A program made the translations under genes and the position numbers. DNA of 64,000 nucleotides, taken from an uncultured Lachnospiraceae bacterium. Its GTDB lineage: Bacteria; Bacillota; Clostridia; Lachnospirales; Lachnospiraceae. Each line of letters starts with the position of its first letter. Within the stretch, counting starts at the first letter, position 1. The notes under the pieces are model-generated. The model searched no databases. It saw only the letters and a program-made list of their open reading frames with translations, and had not been told where the DNA came from. Shown piece by piece: positions 40,258 through 49,957 of the stretch. The stretch is from NCBI GenBank assembly GCA_910579465.1, contig CAJTUB010000003.1, positions 310,001 to 374,000 of the forward strand. The letters run 5' to 3'.

Positions 40258-41805
40258 ATGAAACAAGTAACAGGCGAAAACCCGGTGATTTATTCCGATT
40301 ATCCGGACCTGGATATTATCCGGGTAGAGGATACCTACTATATGGTGAGTACCACCATGCATTTTATGCCGGGCGGCGTGATTTTGCGTTCGTATGATTT
40401 GCTTCACTGGGAGATTGCCTCCTATGTGTATGAGACGTTGGACGATACGCCGGGGCAGTGTCTTACGGATGGAAAGGGTGTTTACGGAAAGGGGATGTGG
40501 GCAGCCTCCCTCCGGTATCACGACGGACGTTTTTATGTCTGCTTCGTGGCAAACGATACCGGGAAGACGTATCTTTATACGGCAGAGGACGTTGCCGGGC
40601 CTTGGAAAAAGAATCAGATTGAGGGCTTTTACCATGACAGCTCCCTTTTGTTTGATGATGACGGCAGGGTTTACATTGCATACGGCAACCGTGAGATTTA
40701 CATAACAGAGCTGAATGAGAGCCTGACCGCGCCGAAGGAGGGCGGCCTTCACCGGATGGCGTTAAAGGATACCGGGAATGTGTGGCTCGGATACGAGGGA
40801 GCGCATTTTTACAAAATTAACGGTACCTATTATCTGTTCTTTATCCACTGGCCGAAGGACTGTCCGCGGACCGAGGCGTGCTTCTGCTCGGATTCCCTGC
40901 TCGGGGAGTTTACCGGCGGGGATGTTTTGTCCTCCGACCTGGACGGAAGAAACAGCGGTGTGGCACAGGGCGGCATTGTCGATACGCCGGACGGGGACTG
41001 GTATGCGATGCTGTTCCAGGACCACGGCGCGGTCGGCCGTATCCCGGTGCTGGTGCCGGTGACATGGCAGAACAATTTCCCGGTGTTCGGGGAAGACGGC
41101 AAGGCGCCGAAGAAGATTACAGTGAAGACGGAGAAGGCAGACTATGCCTATGAACCGCTCTGGTGCAGTGATGATTTTTATTATACGCCGGATGCCGACG
41201 GCAGGGTACATCTGAAAAAGCAGTGGCAGTGGAACCATACGCCGGATGCGTCCCTCTGGTCGGTGACGGAAAAGCCGGGGACGTTGCGTATTACCTCCGG
41301 GAAGCTGAGTGTCAATGTATGTCAGGCAGTCAACACACTGACGCAGCGTACCACCGGAGAGCGCTGTGCGGCAGAGGTTACGCTTGACGGCAGCGGCTTG
41401 TCCGAGGGCGATTATGCAGGGCTTTGCGCTCTGCAGGGCGATTACGGGCTGATTGCCTTGACGAAGGAGGCAGGGGAATACCGTCTGGTGATGATGGAAA
41501 AGAAGGCGACAGAAAAGCCTGCCGGTATGGGAAGCTTTGACGCGGAGCCGGGAGAAATCAAGGAAAGCATCCCGGTAAATGGTCCGGTCGTGACGCTGCG
41601 GGCAGAGTGCGACTTTGCGCCGGGAAAGGATACGGCAGAGTTTTTCCGGAAGGCAGAGGAAGGGTTCCAAAAGCTTGGCACCACAAGGCAGCTTAGGTTT
41701 AAGCTGGACCACTTTGTGGGCTGCCGCTTCGGCCTGTTTTTGTTCTCGACAAAGGAGACAGGCGGCGTAGCGGAGTTTTCCGGTTTTGAGTACCAGATAA
41801 AATAG
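40258..41805 (+). CDS. GH43 beta-xylosidase/arabinofuranosidase, cytosolic
   Basis: 515 residues without a signal peptide. The five-bladed GH43 catalytic domain (about 1-300) has the general base Asp in YSDYPDLDII, the pKa-modulating Asp in HDSSLLFDDDGRVYI and the general acid Glu in YEGAHFYKINGTYYL. The C-terminal 200 residues are the beta-sandwich typical of GH43 xylosidases (DDFYYTPDADGRVHLKKQWQW onward). It probably releases xylose or arabinose from imported oligomers. GAAAGGAGAAGGCAG precedes the ATG. It is the first gene of the operon that continues to the GH10 gene. Confidence 0.9.
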   Translation: MKQVTGENPVIYSDYPDLDIIRVEDTYYMVSTTMHFMPGGVILRSYDLLHWEIASYVYETLDDTPGQCLTDGKGVYGKGMWAASLRYHDGRFYVCFVANDTGKTYLYTAEDVAGPWKKNQIEGFYHDSSLLFDDDGRVYIAYGNREIYITELNESLTAPKEGGLHRMALKDTGNVWLGYEGAHFYKINGTYYLFFIHWPKDCPRTEACFCSDSLLGEFTGGDVLSSDLDGRNSGVAQGGIVDTPDGDWYAMLFQDHGAVGRIPVLVPVTWQNNFPVFGEDGKAPKKITVKTEKADYAYEPLWCSDDFYYTPDADGRVHLKKQWQWNHTPDASLWSVTEKPGTLRITSGKLSVNVCQAVNTLTQRTTGERCAAEVTLDGSGLSEGDYAGLCALQGDYGLIALTKEAGEYRLVMMEKKATEKPAGMGSFDAEPGEIKESIPVNGPVVTLRAECDFAPGKDTAEFFRKAEEGFQKLGTTRQLRFKLDHFVGCRFGLFLFSTKETGGVAEFSGFEYQIK

Positions 41806-41842
41806 CGGAAAGCGGAAGCAGACGGAAAGGCAGGAGGTCAGT

Positions 41843-43510
41843 ATGAGAAAGAGAAAGTTTTTGATTGCGGGAACAGTGCTTATGGCGGCATCGCTTGCAG
41901 CGTGCGGAGGAAGCGGGGAAGATAAGACAACGCCGACTCCTCCGGCAGTGACGGTCACGGATACGCCGGAGATTACGGAGCCCGGCAAAAACGACGACAA
42001 GGAACAAGGAACGGAGGGTAAAAAAATGACAAGCCAGGAACTGGAAGCAAAGTGGAAGGAGACGTTTGACGGACTGACACTGGCAGAGACTTTAAAGGAA
42101 ATCGGCTATGATACGCCGGTAATGACACAGCGTCTGGGCGCGGACCCGTATGCGATTGTGTACGAGGGAAGGGTATATCTTTACATGACCGGGGATGTCG
42201 TGGAGTACGAGGCAGACGGCGTTACGGTAAAGAATAACAGTTATAGCCAGATTAACAAGTTAAATGTGATTTCGTCTGACGACCTTGTGAACTGGACGGA
42301 TCATGGAACGATTTATGCCGCAGGAAGGACCGGCTCGGCTACCTGGGGCAACAATTCCTGGGCGCCGGCAGTTGCCTACAAGGAAATCGACGGGAAGATG
42401 AAGTTTTTCGTTTATTTTGCAAACGGCGGCAACGGCATCGGCGTGCTGACGGCAGACAGCCCGACGGGACCGTTTACGGACCCGATTAAGAAGGCGCTCA
42501 TTTCCCGTTCGACGCCGAACTGCGCGAACGTGGACTGGCTGTTTGACCCGGCGGTATTAGTGGACGACGATGGCAGCGCTTATATCTATTTCGGCGGCGG
42601 CGTTCCGGCAGGCAAGGAGGAGAATCCGGGAACCGGGCGTGTGGCAAAGCTTGGTGCCGACATGATCAGCATTGACGGCGAGCCGGTGGCAATGGAAATC
42701 CCATATCTGTTCGAGGATTCCGGTATCAATAAAATCAACGGGAAGTATTATTATTCCTACTGCACCAACTGGAACGTATCGGAGGAGGGAACGAGGAAGT
42801 ACGGCTTCACCAACGCCCAGATTGCCTATATGGTTTCCGACAATCCGATGGGACCGTTTACCTACAGCGGCGTGGTATTGAAGAATCCGGGAACCTATTA
42901 CGGGTGCTATGGAAATAACCATCACTGTATGTTTGAGTTTAACGGGGAATGGTACATTGCTTACCATACACAGATTTTAGAGAGGCCGATGGGAATTTCC
43001 GGCGGATACCGCTGCACGAGCATTACAAAGGTTACGGTAAACGAGGACGGAACGCTTCCGACGATTCCTTCGGTTGACCGCAGTTCTCTGGTACAGGCAA
43101 AGTATGTGAATCCGTATGAAAAGGTAGAGGCGGAGACGATGGCAACGATGGGAGGCCTCAGCACCACCCAGGAGGGAATGAAGAGCAAATATTGCGGCTC
43201 CGGGAACATGGCATTATCCGAAATCAATTCCGGCGACTGGCTTGCCCTGTACGGAGTGGACTTCGGGGAAGCCGGTGCAAAGCAGTTTATGGCGGCAGTC
43301 AAGGCAGAAGCAGGGCAGTCCGGCGCAATCCAGCTTCGTCTGGACGGACTGGACGGCGAGGTAGTCGGTTATCTTGATATTCCGGAAGCAGACAAGGAGT
43401 ATCACGAGCTCACTGCAGAGCTGTTAAAGACCGTGACTGGTGTACATAATCTGGTGCTTGTATTCTGCGGCGAGGGATATCAGGTGGATTACTGGCAGTT
43501 TTCAAAGTAA
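41843..43510 (+). CDS. GH43 arabinoxylan-active lipoprotein with CBM6
   Basis: The 555-residue lipoprotein has a signal peptide with lipobox LAAC (Cys about residue 21) and a short acidic/Thr linker. The GH43 domain (about 60-410) carries GADPYAIVYEGRVYLYMTGD, FDPAVLVDDDGSAYIYFGGG and LFEDSGINKINGKYYYSYC, giving base, modulator and acid residues. The C-terminal CBM6 (about 420-555) runs from EKVEAETMATMGGLSTT to the end. The architecture is like XynD-type arabinoxylan arabinofuranohydrolases. It is anchored outside the membrane and strips arabinose from xylan. The catalytic and CBM domains are close paralogues of the gene at 45077. Confidence 0.9.
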   Translation: MRKRKFLIAGTVLMAASLAACGGSGEDKTTPTPPAVTVTDTPEITEPGKNDDKEQGTEGKKMTSQELEAKWKETFDGLTLAETLKEIGYDTPVMTQRLGADPYAIVYEGRVYLYMTGDVVEYEADGVTVKNNSYSQINKLNVISSDDLVNWTDHGTIYAAGRTGSATWGNNSWAPAVAYKEIDGKMKFFVYFANGGNGIGVLTADSPTGPFTDPIKKALISRSTPNCANVDWLFDPAVLVDDDGSAYIYFGGGVPAGKEENPGTGRVAKLGADMISIDGEPVAMEIPYLFEDSGINKINGKYYYSYCTNWNVSEEGTRKYGFTNAQIAYMVSDNPMGPFTYSGVVLKNPGTYYGCYGNNHHCMFEFNGEWYIAYHTQILERPMGISGGYRCTSITKVTVNEDGTLPTIPSVDRSSLVQAKYVNPYEKVEAETMATMGGLSTTQEGMKSKYCGSGNMALSEINSGDWLALYGVDFGEAGAKQFMAAVKAEAGQSGAIQLRLDGLDGEVVGYLDIPEADKEYHELTAELLKTVTGVHNLVLVFCGEGYQVDYWQFSK

Positions 43511-43557
43511 GAAACAAAGCGGTAAATATAAATGGTAAAAGAGAATGGAGGTAGTTT

Positions 43558-45054
43558 ATGGCAAAACTGTATGTCAATCCGGCAATGAAGCTCGGAAAAA
43601 TCAACAAGGAGGTGTACGGAAACTTTTCCGAGCATCTGGGGCGCTGTATTTATGAAGGTCTTTATGTGGGAGAGGATTCTCCGATTCCGAACACAAAGGG
43701 AATGCGTAACGACGTAGTCAACGCCCTGCGGGAGATGAAGCTTCCGGTGCTGCGCTGGCCGGGCGGCTGCTTTGCGGACGAGTACCACTGGGAAGACGGA
43801 ATTGGTCCGAAGGAGAGCCGGAAGAAGATGATTAACACGCACTGGGGCGGCGTTTTGGAGGACAACAGCTTCGGAACGCATGAGTTCATGGAGCTCTGCC
43901 GCCAGATTGGCTGTGAGACCTATGTGAATGCGAATGTCGGCAGCGGAACCGTGCGGGAGATGTCCGAGTGGGTGGAGTACATGACCTTTGACGGCGTATC
44001 CCCGATGGCGGATTTGCGCCGGAAGAACGGGGACGAGGAGCCGTTTACGGTGAATTACCTCGGCGTCGGCAATGAGAACTGGGGCTGCGGCGGCAATATG
44101 ACACCGGAGCATTATGCAAACGAGTACCGTCGTTACCAGACCTATGTGCGTCACTATCCGAATGCAAAGGACCCGGAGAAGAAGCCGATTTACAAAATTG
44201 CCTGCGGACCGAATGCGGGTGATTATAACTGGACCGAGCAGGTGATGAAGATTGCGGGAAAGCATATGAATGGTCTGTCCCTGCACTATTATACGATTAC
44301 CGACAACTGGTCGCATAAGGGCTCCGCAACGGAGTTTGACGTGCCGACCTATTACCGCACGCTTGGACGGGCTTCGTATATGGAGACGCTGCTTGACCGG
44401 CATTCCGCGATTATGGACCAGTATGACGAGGAAAAAAAGGTCGGGCTGATTGTGGACGAGTGGGGCACCTGGTTTGATTGTGAGCCGGGCACCAATCCGG
44501 GATTTTTGTACCAGCAGAATACGATGCGTGACGCTATGGTAGCGGCGCTGACGCTGAATATTTTCAATAAGCATTGCAGCCGCGTCAAGATGGCGAACAT
44601 TGCGCAGCTTGTGAATGTCCTGCAGGCAGTTATCCTGACTGAAGGGGAGAAGATGCTTCTCACGCCGACCTACCATGTATTTAAGATGTATGCGCCGCAC
44701 CAGGATGCACAGCTTCTGGACAGCCATATGGAAGCACAGTGGATTGGGAATGAGGACGGAAAGGTACGGAAGATATATGAGTCCGCGTCCGTCAATGAGG
44801 CAGGGGAGATTACGGTGACGTTAGCGAACCTTTCCGCAGATGAGGCAGAGGCAATGGAAATCGTACTTGTGGAGGGAAGCGCGGCTTCCGTGACAGGTGA
44901 GCTTCTGACCGGGGCGATTACGGCGTATAATACGTTTGAGTCTCCTGAGACGGTAAAGGCAGAGCAGTTTACCGGGGCAAAGGTGACGGAGCAGGGCGTT
45001 TCCCTGGAGCTTCCGCCGTGCAGCGTTATTTCTTTGTGTATCAAAATGAAGTAG
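43558..45054 (+). CDS. Alpha-L-arabinofuranosidase GH51
   Basis: The 498-residue intracellular GH51 enzyme removes arabinose from arabino-oligosaccharides. Visible: NFSEHLGRCIYEGLYVG, LRWPGGCFADEYHWEDGIGP, the acid/base Glu in LGVGNENWGCGGNM and the nucleophile Glu in LIVDEWGTWF. The C-terminal beta domain ends in LPPCSVISL. GGAGGTAGTTT precedes the ATG. It sits between the two GH43 lipoprotein genes in the same operon, 47 nt after the first and 22 nt before the second. Confidence 0.96.
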   Translation: MAKLYVNPAMKLGKINKEVYGNFSEHLGRCIYEGLYVGEDSPIPNTKGMRNDVVNALREMKLPVLRWPGGCFADEYHWEDGIGPKESRKKMINTHWGGVLEDNSFGTHEFMELCRQIGCETYVNANVGSGTVREMSEWVEYMTFDGVSPMADLRRKNGDEEPFTVNYLGVGNENWGCGGNMTPEHYANEYRRYQTYVRHYPNAKDPEKKPIYKIACGPNAGDYNWTEQVMKIAGKHMNGLSLHYYTITDNWSHKGSATEFDVPTYYRTLGRASYMETLLDRHSAIMDQYDEEKKVGLIVDEWGTWFDCEPGTNPGFLYQQNTMRDAMVAALTLNIFNKHCSRVKMANIAQLVNVLQAVILTEGEKMLLTPTYHVFKMYAPHQDAQLLDSHMEAQWIGNEDGKVRKIYESASVNEAGEITVTLANLSADEAEAMEIVLVEGSAASVTGELLTGAITAYNTFESPETVKAEQFTGAKVTEQGVSLELPPCSVISLCIKMK

Positions 45055-45076
45055 TCTGAAGGTGAAAGGAGAGATT

Positions 45077-47350
45077 ATGAAAAAGTTACGTTCTTATTTT
45101 TTCTTACTTGCAGCGGGAGCCGTTCTTTTTGCTGCCTGTAATACGAAAGAGACGGGAACAACGCCGACGGATTCCCCGGAAGCAACTATAACAGAGGGAC
45201 CGACACAGGAGCCGGATGCGGATCCGACCAAGGAACCGACGAAGGAGCCGGGCGCGGAGCTGACGAAGGCGCCGGAGACGACGCCGACGAAGGAACCGAC
45301 GAAGGAGCCGACCAAGGAACCGACCAAAGAACCGACCAAGGCACCGGAGACAACGCCGACCAAGGCACCGACAGCAGTACCGACGAAGGCACCGGAGTCA
45401 AACGAGCTTGTGTATGACTTTAACGCGCTTACCTATATTGGCTCCTATGGTACGAACTACGAGGTGAAGGCTGACGGTTCCATCCAGCTGCAGTATGAGG
45501 GACAGTACCAGGAGATTAAGCTGGCGCTTCCGAAGGATATTGATATGTCGTACTGCCATGAGGTAACGGTTAAGGCGGTCAGCGCCTATGCGCCGCTTTC
45601 CGTAAAGCTCTATGATGAAGCAGGGACGCAGGTGTTCGTGGAGTATAACTGCAAATCGGGTACCGTGACGGAGTTCCGTCTGACGCCGGATATTGCGGAT
45701 ACCGTAACCGGAATCGGACTGATGGCACTGGATGAGGTAGACGATTACAGCCAGTACAAGGTGACGGTTTACAGCATTACGTTCCATATGGACGACGACT
45801 ATGCTTCGGCAGGACAGCCGACGCCTCCGCCGGTCGAGGAGACCTATTCCCCGATTGTGACGGACGGAACGAATCAGGAGCTGGAGGCAAAGTGGAAGGA
45901 GAAGTTTGCGGGCCTGACCTTAGCGGATACGTTAAAGAAGATTGGCTATGACGCGCCGGTAATGACGCAGCGTCTCGGTGCTGACCCTTACGCCATCGTA
46001 TACGAGGGCAGGGTGTATCTGTATATGACCGGCGACGTCATAGAGTATGCGTCGGACGGCGTTACGGTGAAGAATAACAGCTATGGCAAAATCAATAAGC
46101 TGAACGTGATTTCTTCTGCTGACCTTGTGAACTGGACGGACCACGGAACGATTTATGCGGCAGGCAGAAAGGGCGCGGCAACCTGGGGGAACAATTCCTG
46201 GGCTCCGGCAGTCGCATACAAGGAAATCGACGGAAAGACAAAGTTCTTTGTTTACTTTGCAAACGGCGGCAACGGAATCGGCGTGCTGACAGCAGACAGT
46301 CCGACCGGACCGTTCACTGACCCGCTCGGGAAGGCTCTGATTTCCCGTTCCACGCCGAATTGTGCAAATGTAGACTGGCTGTTTGACCCGGCAGTTATGG
46401 TCGATGATGACGGCAACGCATACATTTACTTCGGAGGCGGTGTACCGGCAGGAAAGGTAGCAAATCCGGGAACAGGGCGTGTGGCAAAGCTCGGTGCGGA
46501 TATGATCAGCATTGAAGGAACCCCGGTTTCCATGAATACGCCGTATCTGTTCGAGGACTCCGGTATCAACAAGATTAACGGGAAGTATTATTATTCTTAT
46601 TGCTCCAACTGGCAGGTGCCGCAGGAGGCAACTGCAGAGCTGGGCTTCCGCAGCGCAGAAATCGTGTATATGACTTCAGATGATCCGATGGGGCCGTTTA
46701 CGCTTGGCGGAGTTATCCTGAAGAACCCGGGCAATTATTTCGGGTGCTACGGCAACAACCATCACTGCCTCTTTGAGTTCAACGGAGACTGGTACATTAC
46801 CTATCATACGCAGATTCTTGAAAAGGCGCTTGGCATCGAGGGCGGCTACCGCTGTACGCATATTTCGAAGCTGAACGTAAATAAGGATGGCTCGATTGAT
46901 TTAATCCAGCGTACGGACCGGGAGTCCCTTGAGCAGGTAAAGAGCCTGAATCCGTATGAGAAGGTGGAAGCCGAAACAATGGCGACGATGGGCGGCCTGG
47001 ATACGGTGCAGGAAGGCGCGGAAAGCAAGGAATGCGGCTCCGGTAATATGGCACTGACGGAGATTCATTCCGGTGACTGGCTTGCCTTGTACGGAGTTGA
47101 CTTCGGCACGTCCGGTGCAGAGAAGTTCATGGCAGCCGTAAAGACACCGGCAGGAAAGACCGGCGCTATCCAGATCCGTCTGGACAGCTTAAACGGAGAG
47201 GTAGTCGGCTATCTTGATGTCGGAGAGGGTGCAGACGGAATGTATCACGAGGTAACGGTTGATTTGCTGAAAAAGGTGACCGGAGAACACAACCTGATTT
47301 TTGTATTCTACGGAGAGGATTATCAGGTAGACTACTGGCAGTTCAAGTAA
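45077..47350 (+). CDS. Multidomain GH43 lipoprotein with Thr-Pro-Glu linker, beta-sandwich module and CBM6
   Basis: 757 residues. Signal peptide with lipobox FAAC, then a low-complexity linker of repeated TKEP/TKAP units (about 25-110), a beta-sandwich module (about 112-255: YDFNALTYIGSYGTNYEVK to YSITFHM) that looks like a carbohydrate-binding domain, a GH43 domain (about 275-625) and a C-terminal CBM6 (about 630-757). The GH43 and CBM6 parts are near copies of those in the 41843 gene, while the signal, linker and sandwich module match the GH10 gene that follows. The start at 45077 follows AAAGGAGAG. Likely an extracellular arabinoxylan debranching enzyme anchored through a long spacer. Confidence 0.9.
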   Translation: MKKLRSYFFLLAAGAVLFAACNTKETGTTPTDSPEATITEGPTQEPDADPTKEPTKEPGAELTKAPETTPTKEPTKEPTKEPTKEPTKAPETTPTKAPTAVPTKAPESNELVYDFNALTYIGSYGTNYEVKADGSIQLQYEGQYQEIKLALPKDIDMSYCHEVTVKAVSAYAPLSVKLYDEAGTQVFVEYNCKSGTVTEFRLTPDIADTVTGIGLMALDEVDDYSQYKVTVYSITFHMDDDYASAGQPTPPPVEETYSPIVTDGTNQELEAKWKEKFAGLTLADTLKKIGYDAPVMTQRLGADPYAIVYEGRVYLYMTGDVIEYASDGVTVKNNSYGKINKLNVISSADLVNWTDHGTIYAAGRKGAATWGNNSWAPAVAYKEIDGKTKFFVYFANGGNGIGVLTADSPTGPFTDPLGKALISRSTPNCANVDWLFDPAVMVDDDGNAYIYFGGGVPAGKVANPGTGRVAKLGADMISIEGTPVSMNTPYLFEDSGINKINGKYYYSYCSNWQVPQEATAELGFRSAEIVYMTSDDPMGPFTLGGVILKNPGNYFGCYGNNHHCLFEFNGDWYITYHTQILEKALGIEGGYRCTHISKLNVNKDGSIDLIQRTDRESLEQVKSLNPYEKVEAETMATMGGLDTVQEGAESKECGSGNMALTEIHSGDWLALYGVDFGTSGAEKFMAAVKTPAGKTGAIQIRLDSLNGEVVGYLDVGEGADGMYHEVTVDLLKKVTGEHNLIFVFYGEDYQVDYWQFK

Positions 47351-47429
47351 AAGACAGGACTGTATCGTGAACGTACAGGAGGAAATTAAAGGGGTGGGAG
47401 TCTATTTTTAAGAAAAGAAAGGAAATCTT

Positions 47430-49373
47430 ATGAGAAAACTGCGTTCTTATTTTGCAATGCTTTCTATGGCAGCTGTTTTACTTGCTGCCTGCGGTACAAA
47501 GCCGGCGGCAACGGGAACAACCGGGACGCCGGAGCCGACAAAGTCAGCGGAGTTAAGTATCACACCAGAACCGACAAAGGAACCTACAATGACGGCGGAG
47601 CCGACGAAGGAACCGACAGCAGAGCCGACCAAAGCGCCGACTGAGGCGCCGACAGCAACCACGGAGCCGACGAAGGAGCCTGAGAAGACGCCAGAGCCGA
47701 CGAAGGAGCCGGAAGCAACGCCGGAGCCGACCAAGGCAGAGACGCCGACCAGGGAACCGGAGAAGCCGGAACTGACGGAGGCACCTGCGGCAACGGCAAC
47801 CCCGAAGCCGACGGCTACTCCGGCTCCGACAAAGGCACCGGAGGGCGGGGCCCGGATTACCTATGACTTTAACGACCTTGCCTACCTCGGTTCCTATGGA
47901 ACCGTATATGAGGTGAAGGCAGACGGCTCGATTGAATTGCAGTTTGAAGGACAGTATCAGGAAATCCAGCTGTCGCTTCCGGAAAGCATCGATATGTCCC
48001 AGTGTCATAAGGTAACCGTAAAGGCAGTAAGCTCCTACGCCCCGTTTTCCGTAAAGCTTTATGACAAAGGGGTAAAGCAGGTGTTTGTGGAATATTACTG
48101 CAAGAGCGACACGGTTACGGAGTTTACGCTTTCTCCGGATATTAAAGATACGGTGACCGGGATTGGTCTGATGGCATTGGATGAATCCGACGATTACAGT
48201 AAGTATAAGACAACCGTTTACAGCATCACATTCCATATGGATGCGGATTTTAAGCCATCTCCGACACCGACGCCGTTTGTCCCGGATTCGACGGATGGCG
48301 CAACGCTTTTAAACACCTACGGGAGCGAGTTCGGTCATATCGGGACCTGTATCAATTATTCCCAGCTGCAGAATCCTACGACGCTTGCGCAGCTCAAGGC
48401 CCAGTATAACAGCATTACACTGGAAAATGAAATGAAGCCGGATTCCGTGCTGCGTAACTGGTCGAAGACGCTGATTTCAGTGGACGAGGCGAAGGCGCTC
48501 GGCTATGTGATTCCGGACAGCTACAAGGAAAGTACGGTGCCGAAGCTGGAGTTTAACACGATTGATAACGTGCTCCGGATTTGTGCAAAGAACGGGCTGG
48601 GGCTCCGTGGACATACCCTTGTATGGCACTCCCAGACGCCGACGTGGTTTTTCCGGGAGGGGTATAGTGCTTCCGGCGCCTTTGTCAGTAAGTCGGTCAT
48701 GGATGCGCGTCTGGAGTTTTATATTCGTACCGTGATGGGACATGTGTATGATAATGAGTACGGATCCGTCGTGTATTCCTGGGATGTCGTGAACGAGTAT
48801 GTCCATGCGGTAGATTCTGGCTGGGAAGCAGTATACGGCAAGGAAGGACTGACGCCGTCCTTTGTAAAGAAGGCATATGAGATTGCGGACGAGGTGTTGC
48901 GCGATTATGGTATCCGCGACCAGGTTTCCCTGATTTTCAATGATTTCAATACCTACATGGACGCTGCAAAGATTAAGTCCGTAGTGAAGTTTATCAATTC
49001 AGAGAAACCGCTTTGCGACGGTATCGGTATGCAGGCGCACCTGTCCACGAGCTATCCGTCTACCATCCTGTTTAAAGCTACGCTCCAGGACTTCTTGAAC
49101 GAGGGCTGGGAGGTACAGATTACGGAGATGGATATCGGGAACAGCGGAGAGGCTGCACAGGCGCTATATGTATACGAACTGATGAAGTATATCCTGGATA
49201 TCAAAAAGGACGGCGGAAAGATTACCGGAATTACCTACTGGGGTCTTTCGGATGATGCGTCATGGAGAAAGGGAGAAAAGCCGTTGCTGTTCTCTACGCT
49301 GACGAAGCCGAAGCAGTCCTATTATCAGGCGCTGCAGGCCTATGTGGATGCCGGGTTTCAGGTAGAAAAATAA
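47430..49373 (+). CDS. GH10 endo-1,4-beta-xylanase lipoprotein
   Basis: 647 residues. Signal peptide with lipobox LAAC, a Thr-Pro-Glu linker (about 25-145), the beta-sandwich module also found in the 45077 protein (about 148-285), and a GH10 catalytic domain (about 295-640). GH10 marks: ITLENEMKPDSVL, GLRGHTLVWHSQTPTWF, the acid/base Glu in SWDVVNEYVHAVD, LIFNDFNTY, and the nucleophile Glu in VQITEMDIGN. It cuts the xylan backbone outside the cell while tethered to the membrane. AAGAAAGGAAATCTT precedes the ATG. Confidence 0.95.
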   Translation: MRKLRSYFAMLSMAAVLLAACGTKPAATGTTGTPEPTKSAELSITPEPTKEPTMTAEPTKEPTAEPTKAPTEAPTATTEPTKEPEKTPEPTKEPEATPEPTKAETPTREPEKPELTEAPAATATPKPTATPAPTKAPEGGARITYDFNDLAYLGSYGTVYEVKADGSIELQFEGQYQEIQLSLPESIDMSQCHKVTVKAVSSYAPFSVKLYDKGVKQVFVEYYCKSDTVTEFTLSPDIKDTVTGIGLMALDESDDYSKYKTTVYSITFHMDADFKPSPTPTPFVPDSTDGATLLNTYGSEFGHIGTCINYSQLQNPTTLAQLKAQYNSITLENEMKPDSVLRNWSKTLISVDEAKALGYVIPDSYKESTVPKLEFNTIDNVLRICAKNGLGLRGHTLVWHSQTPTWFFREGYSASGAFVSKSVMDARLEFYIRTVMGHVYDNEYGSVVYSWDVVNEYVHAVDSGWEAVYGKEGLTPSFVKKAYEIADEVLRDYGIRDQVSLIFNDFNTYMDAAKIKSVVKFINSEKPLCDGIGMQAHLSTSYPSTILFKATLQDFLNEGWEVQITEMDIGNSGEAAQALYVYELMKYILDIKKDGGKITGITYWGLSDDASWRKGEKPLLFSTLTKPKQSYYQALQAYVDAGFQVEK

Positions 49374-49457
49374 GAGAAATAAAATTTTTTACAGCGGAAA
49401 TACTACCTCTGGGAAGCATTACATTCAATTCCGGTATTTGTTTCAGGAGGACACAGT

Positions 49458-49745
49458 ATGGAAGTTAATTTGACAGAGGCAGAGTATGCATTGGTAAAGG
49501 AAGAGCTGGAAAGCAGAAAGGTGTTCATTTCCAAGGAACGGGCGGCAATGCTGGCAGACGGGCATATTGATTCCCAGACATTTGTTTATGAAATGGAAGT
49601 AATCATGGGACAGATTAAGGCTGCCGCAGAAGCCTCCCGGAACGGAACAAAGGCTGTCTTGACAGAAAGTGCAGTCCGTTTTTTGCGGATGAGCGGCTAT
49701 ACAGTTTCTCCGGTCAGTGCCGTAGAGTATCAGGTAGAATGGTAG
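49458..49745 (+). CDS. Small protein of unknown function after the xylanase
   Basis: 95 residues, helical, no signal peptide and no recognised motif (EYALVKEELESRKVFISKERA, then QTFVYEMEVIMGQIKAAAE). A clear CAGGAGG site lies 8 nt before the ATG. It is 84 nt after the GH10 gene and ends just before the folT promoter, so it may be the last gene of the xylan operon. Function unknown. Confidence 0.65.
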   Translation: MEVNLTEAEYALVKEELESRKVFISKERAAMLADGHIDSQTFVYEMEVIMGQIKAAAEASRNGTKAVLTESAVRFLRMSGYTVSPVSAVEYQVEW

Positions 49746-49761
49746 GCGGCAAAAGAAGTGC

Positions 49762-49790
49762 TTTACAAATGCCTGTTGATGTGCTAAAAT
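49762..49790 (+). promoter_or_regulatory. Promoter of folT-folC
   Basis: TTTACA (49762-49767), a 17-nt spacer and TAAAAT (49785-49790), about 25 nt before the THF riboswitch. Confidence 0.7.
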
Positions 49791-49815
49791 TGGAACGTCA
49801 AAAATCAAAAGAGAA

Positions 49816-49912
49816 GCAGAGTAGGAATTTGCGCGTTAAGTGTCTGTCGGACGGGGAGTTGCCGGTGGAACGAAAAGAGAAATCTTGCGGTGCAAATTCC
49901 GCATCCCGCTGC
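49816..49912 (+). ncRNA. Tetrahydrofolate (THF) riboswitch
   Basis: The sequence follows the THF riboswitch pattern: an outer GCAG/CTGC stem, GTAG, then GCGCGTTAAGTGTCTGTC, a central region with GGTGGAACGA, and TGCGGTGCAAATTCCGCATCCCGC at the 3' side, which lets GGAATTTGC pair with GCAAATTCC. It lies upstream of a FolT gene, a standard target. It is followed by a GC-rich hairpin that can serve as the terminator platform. Confidence 0.9.
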
Positions 49913-49957
49913 TACAAATAGGTTTCCCCTATTGTTGTAGCTATTTGCAAGGGACGG

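Noticed and set aside
40762..42000. Long minus-strand ORF opposite the GH43 gene
   Set aside because: Antisense to two well-supported genes and without ribosome site or known motif.
43489..44727. Long minus-strand ORF opposite the GH51 gene (412 codons)
   Set aside because: Shadow frame caused by codon bias of the GH51 gene; the sequence has no domain pattern.
45220..45400. Short regularly repeated DNA that could look like a CRISPR array
   Set aside because: The repeats are in frame and encode the TKEP/TKAP linker of a lipoprotein; there are no unique spacers of constant length.
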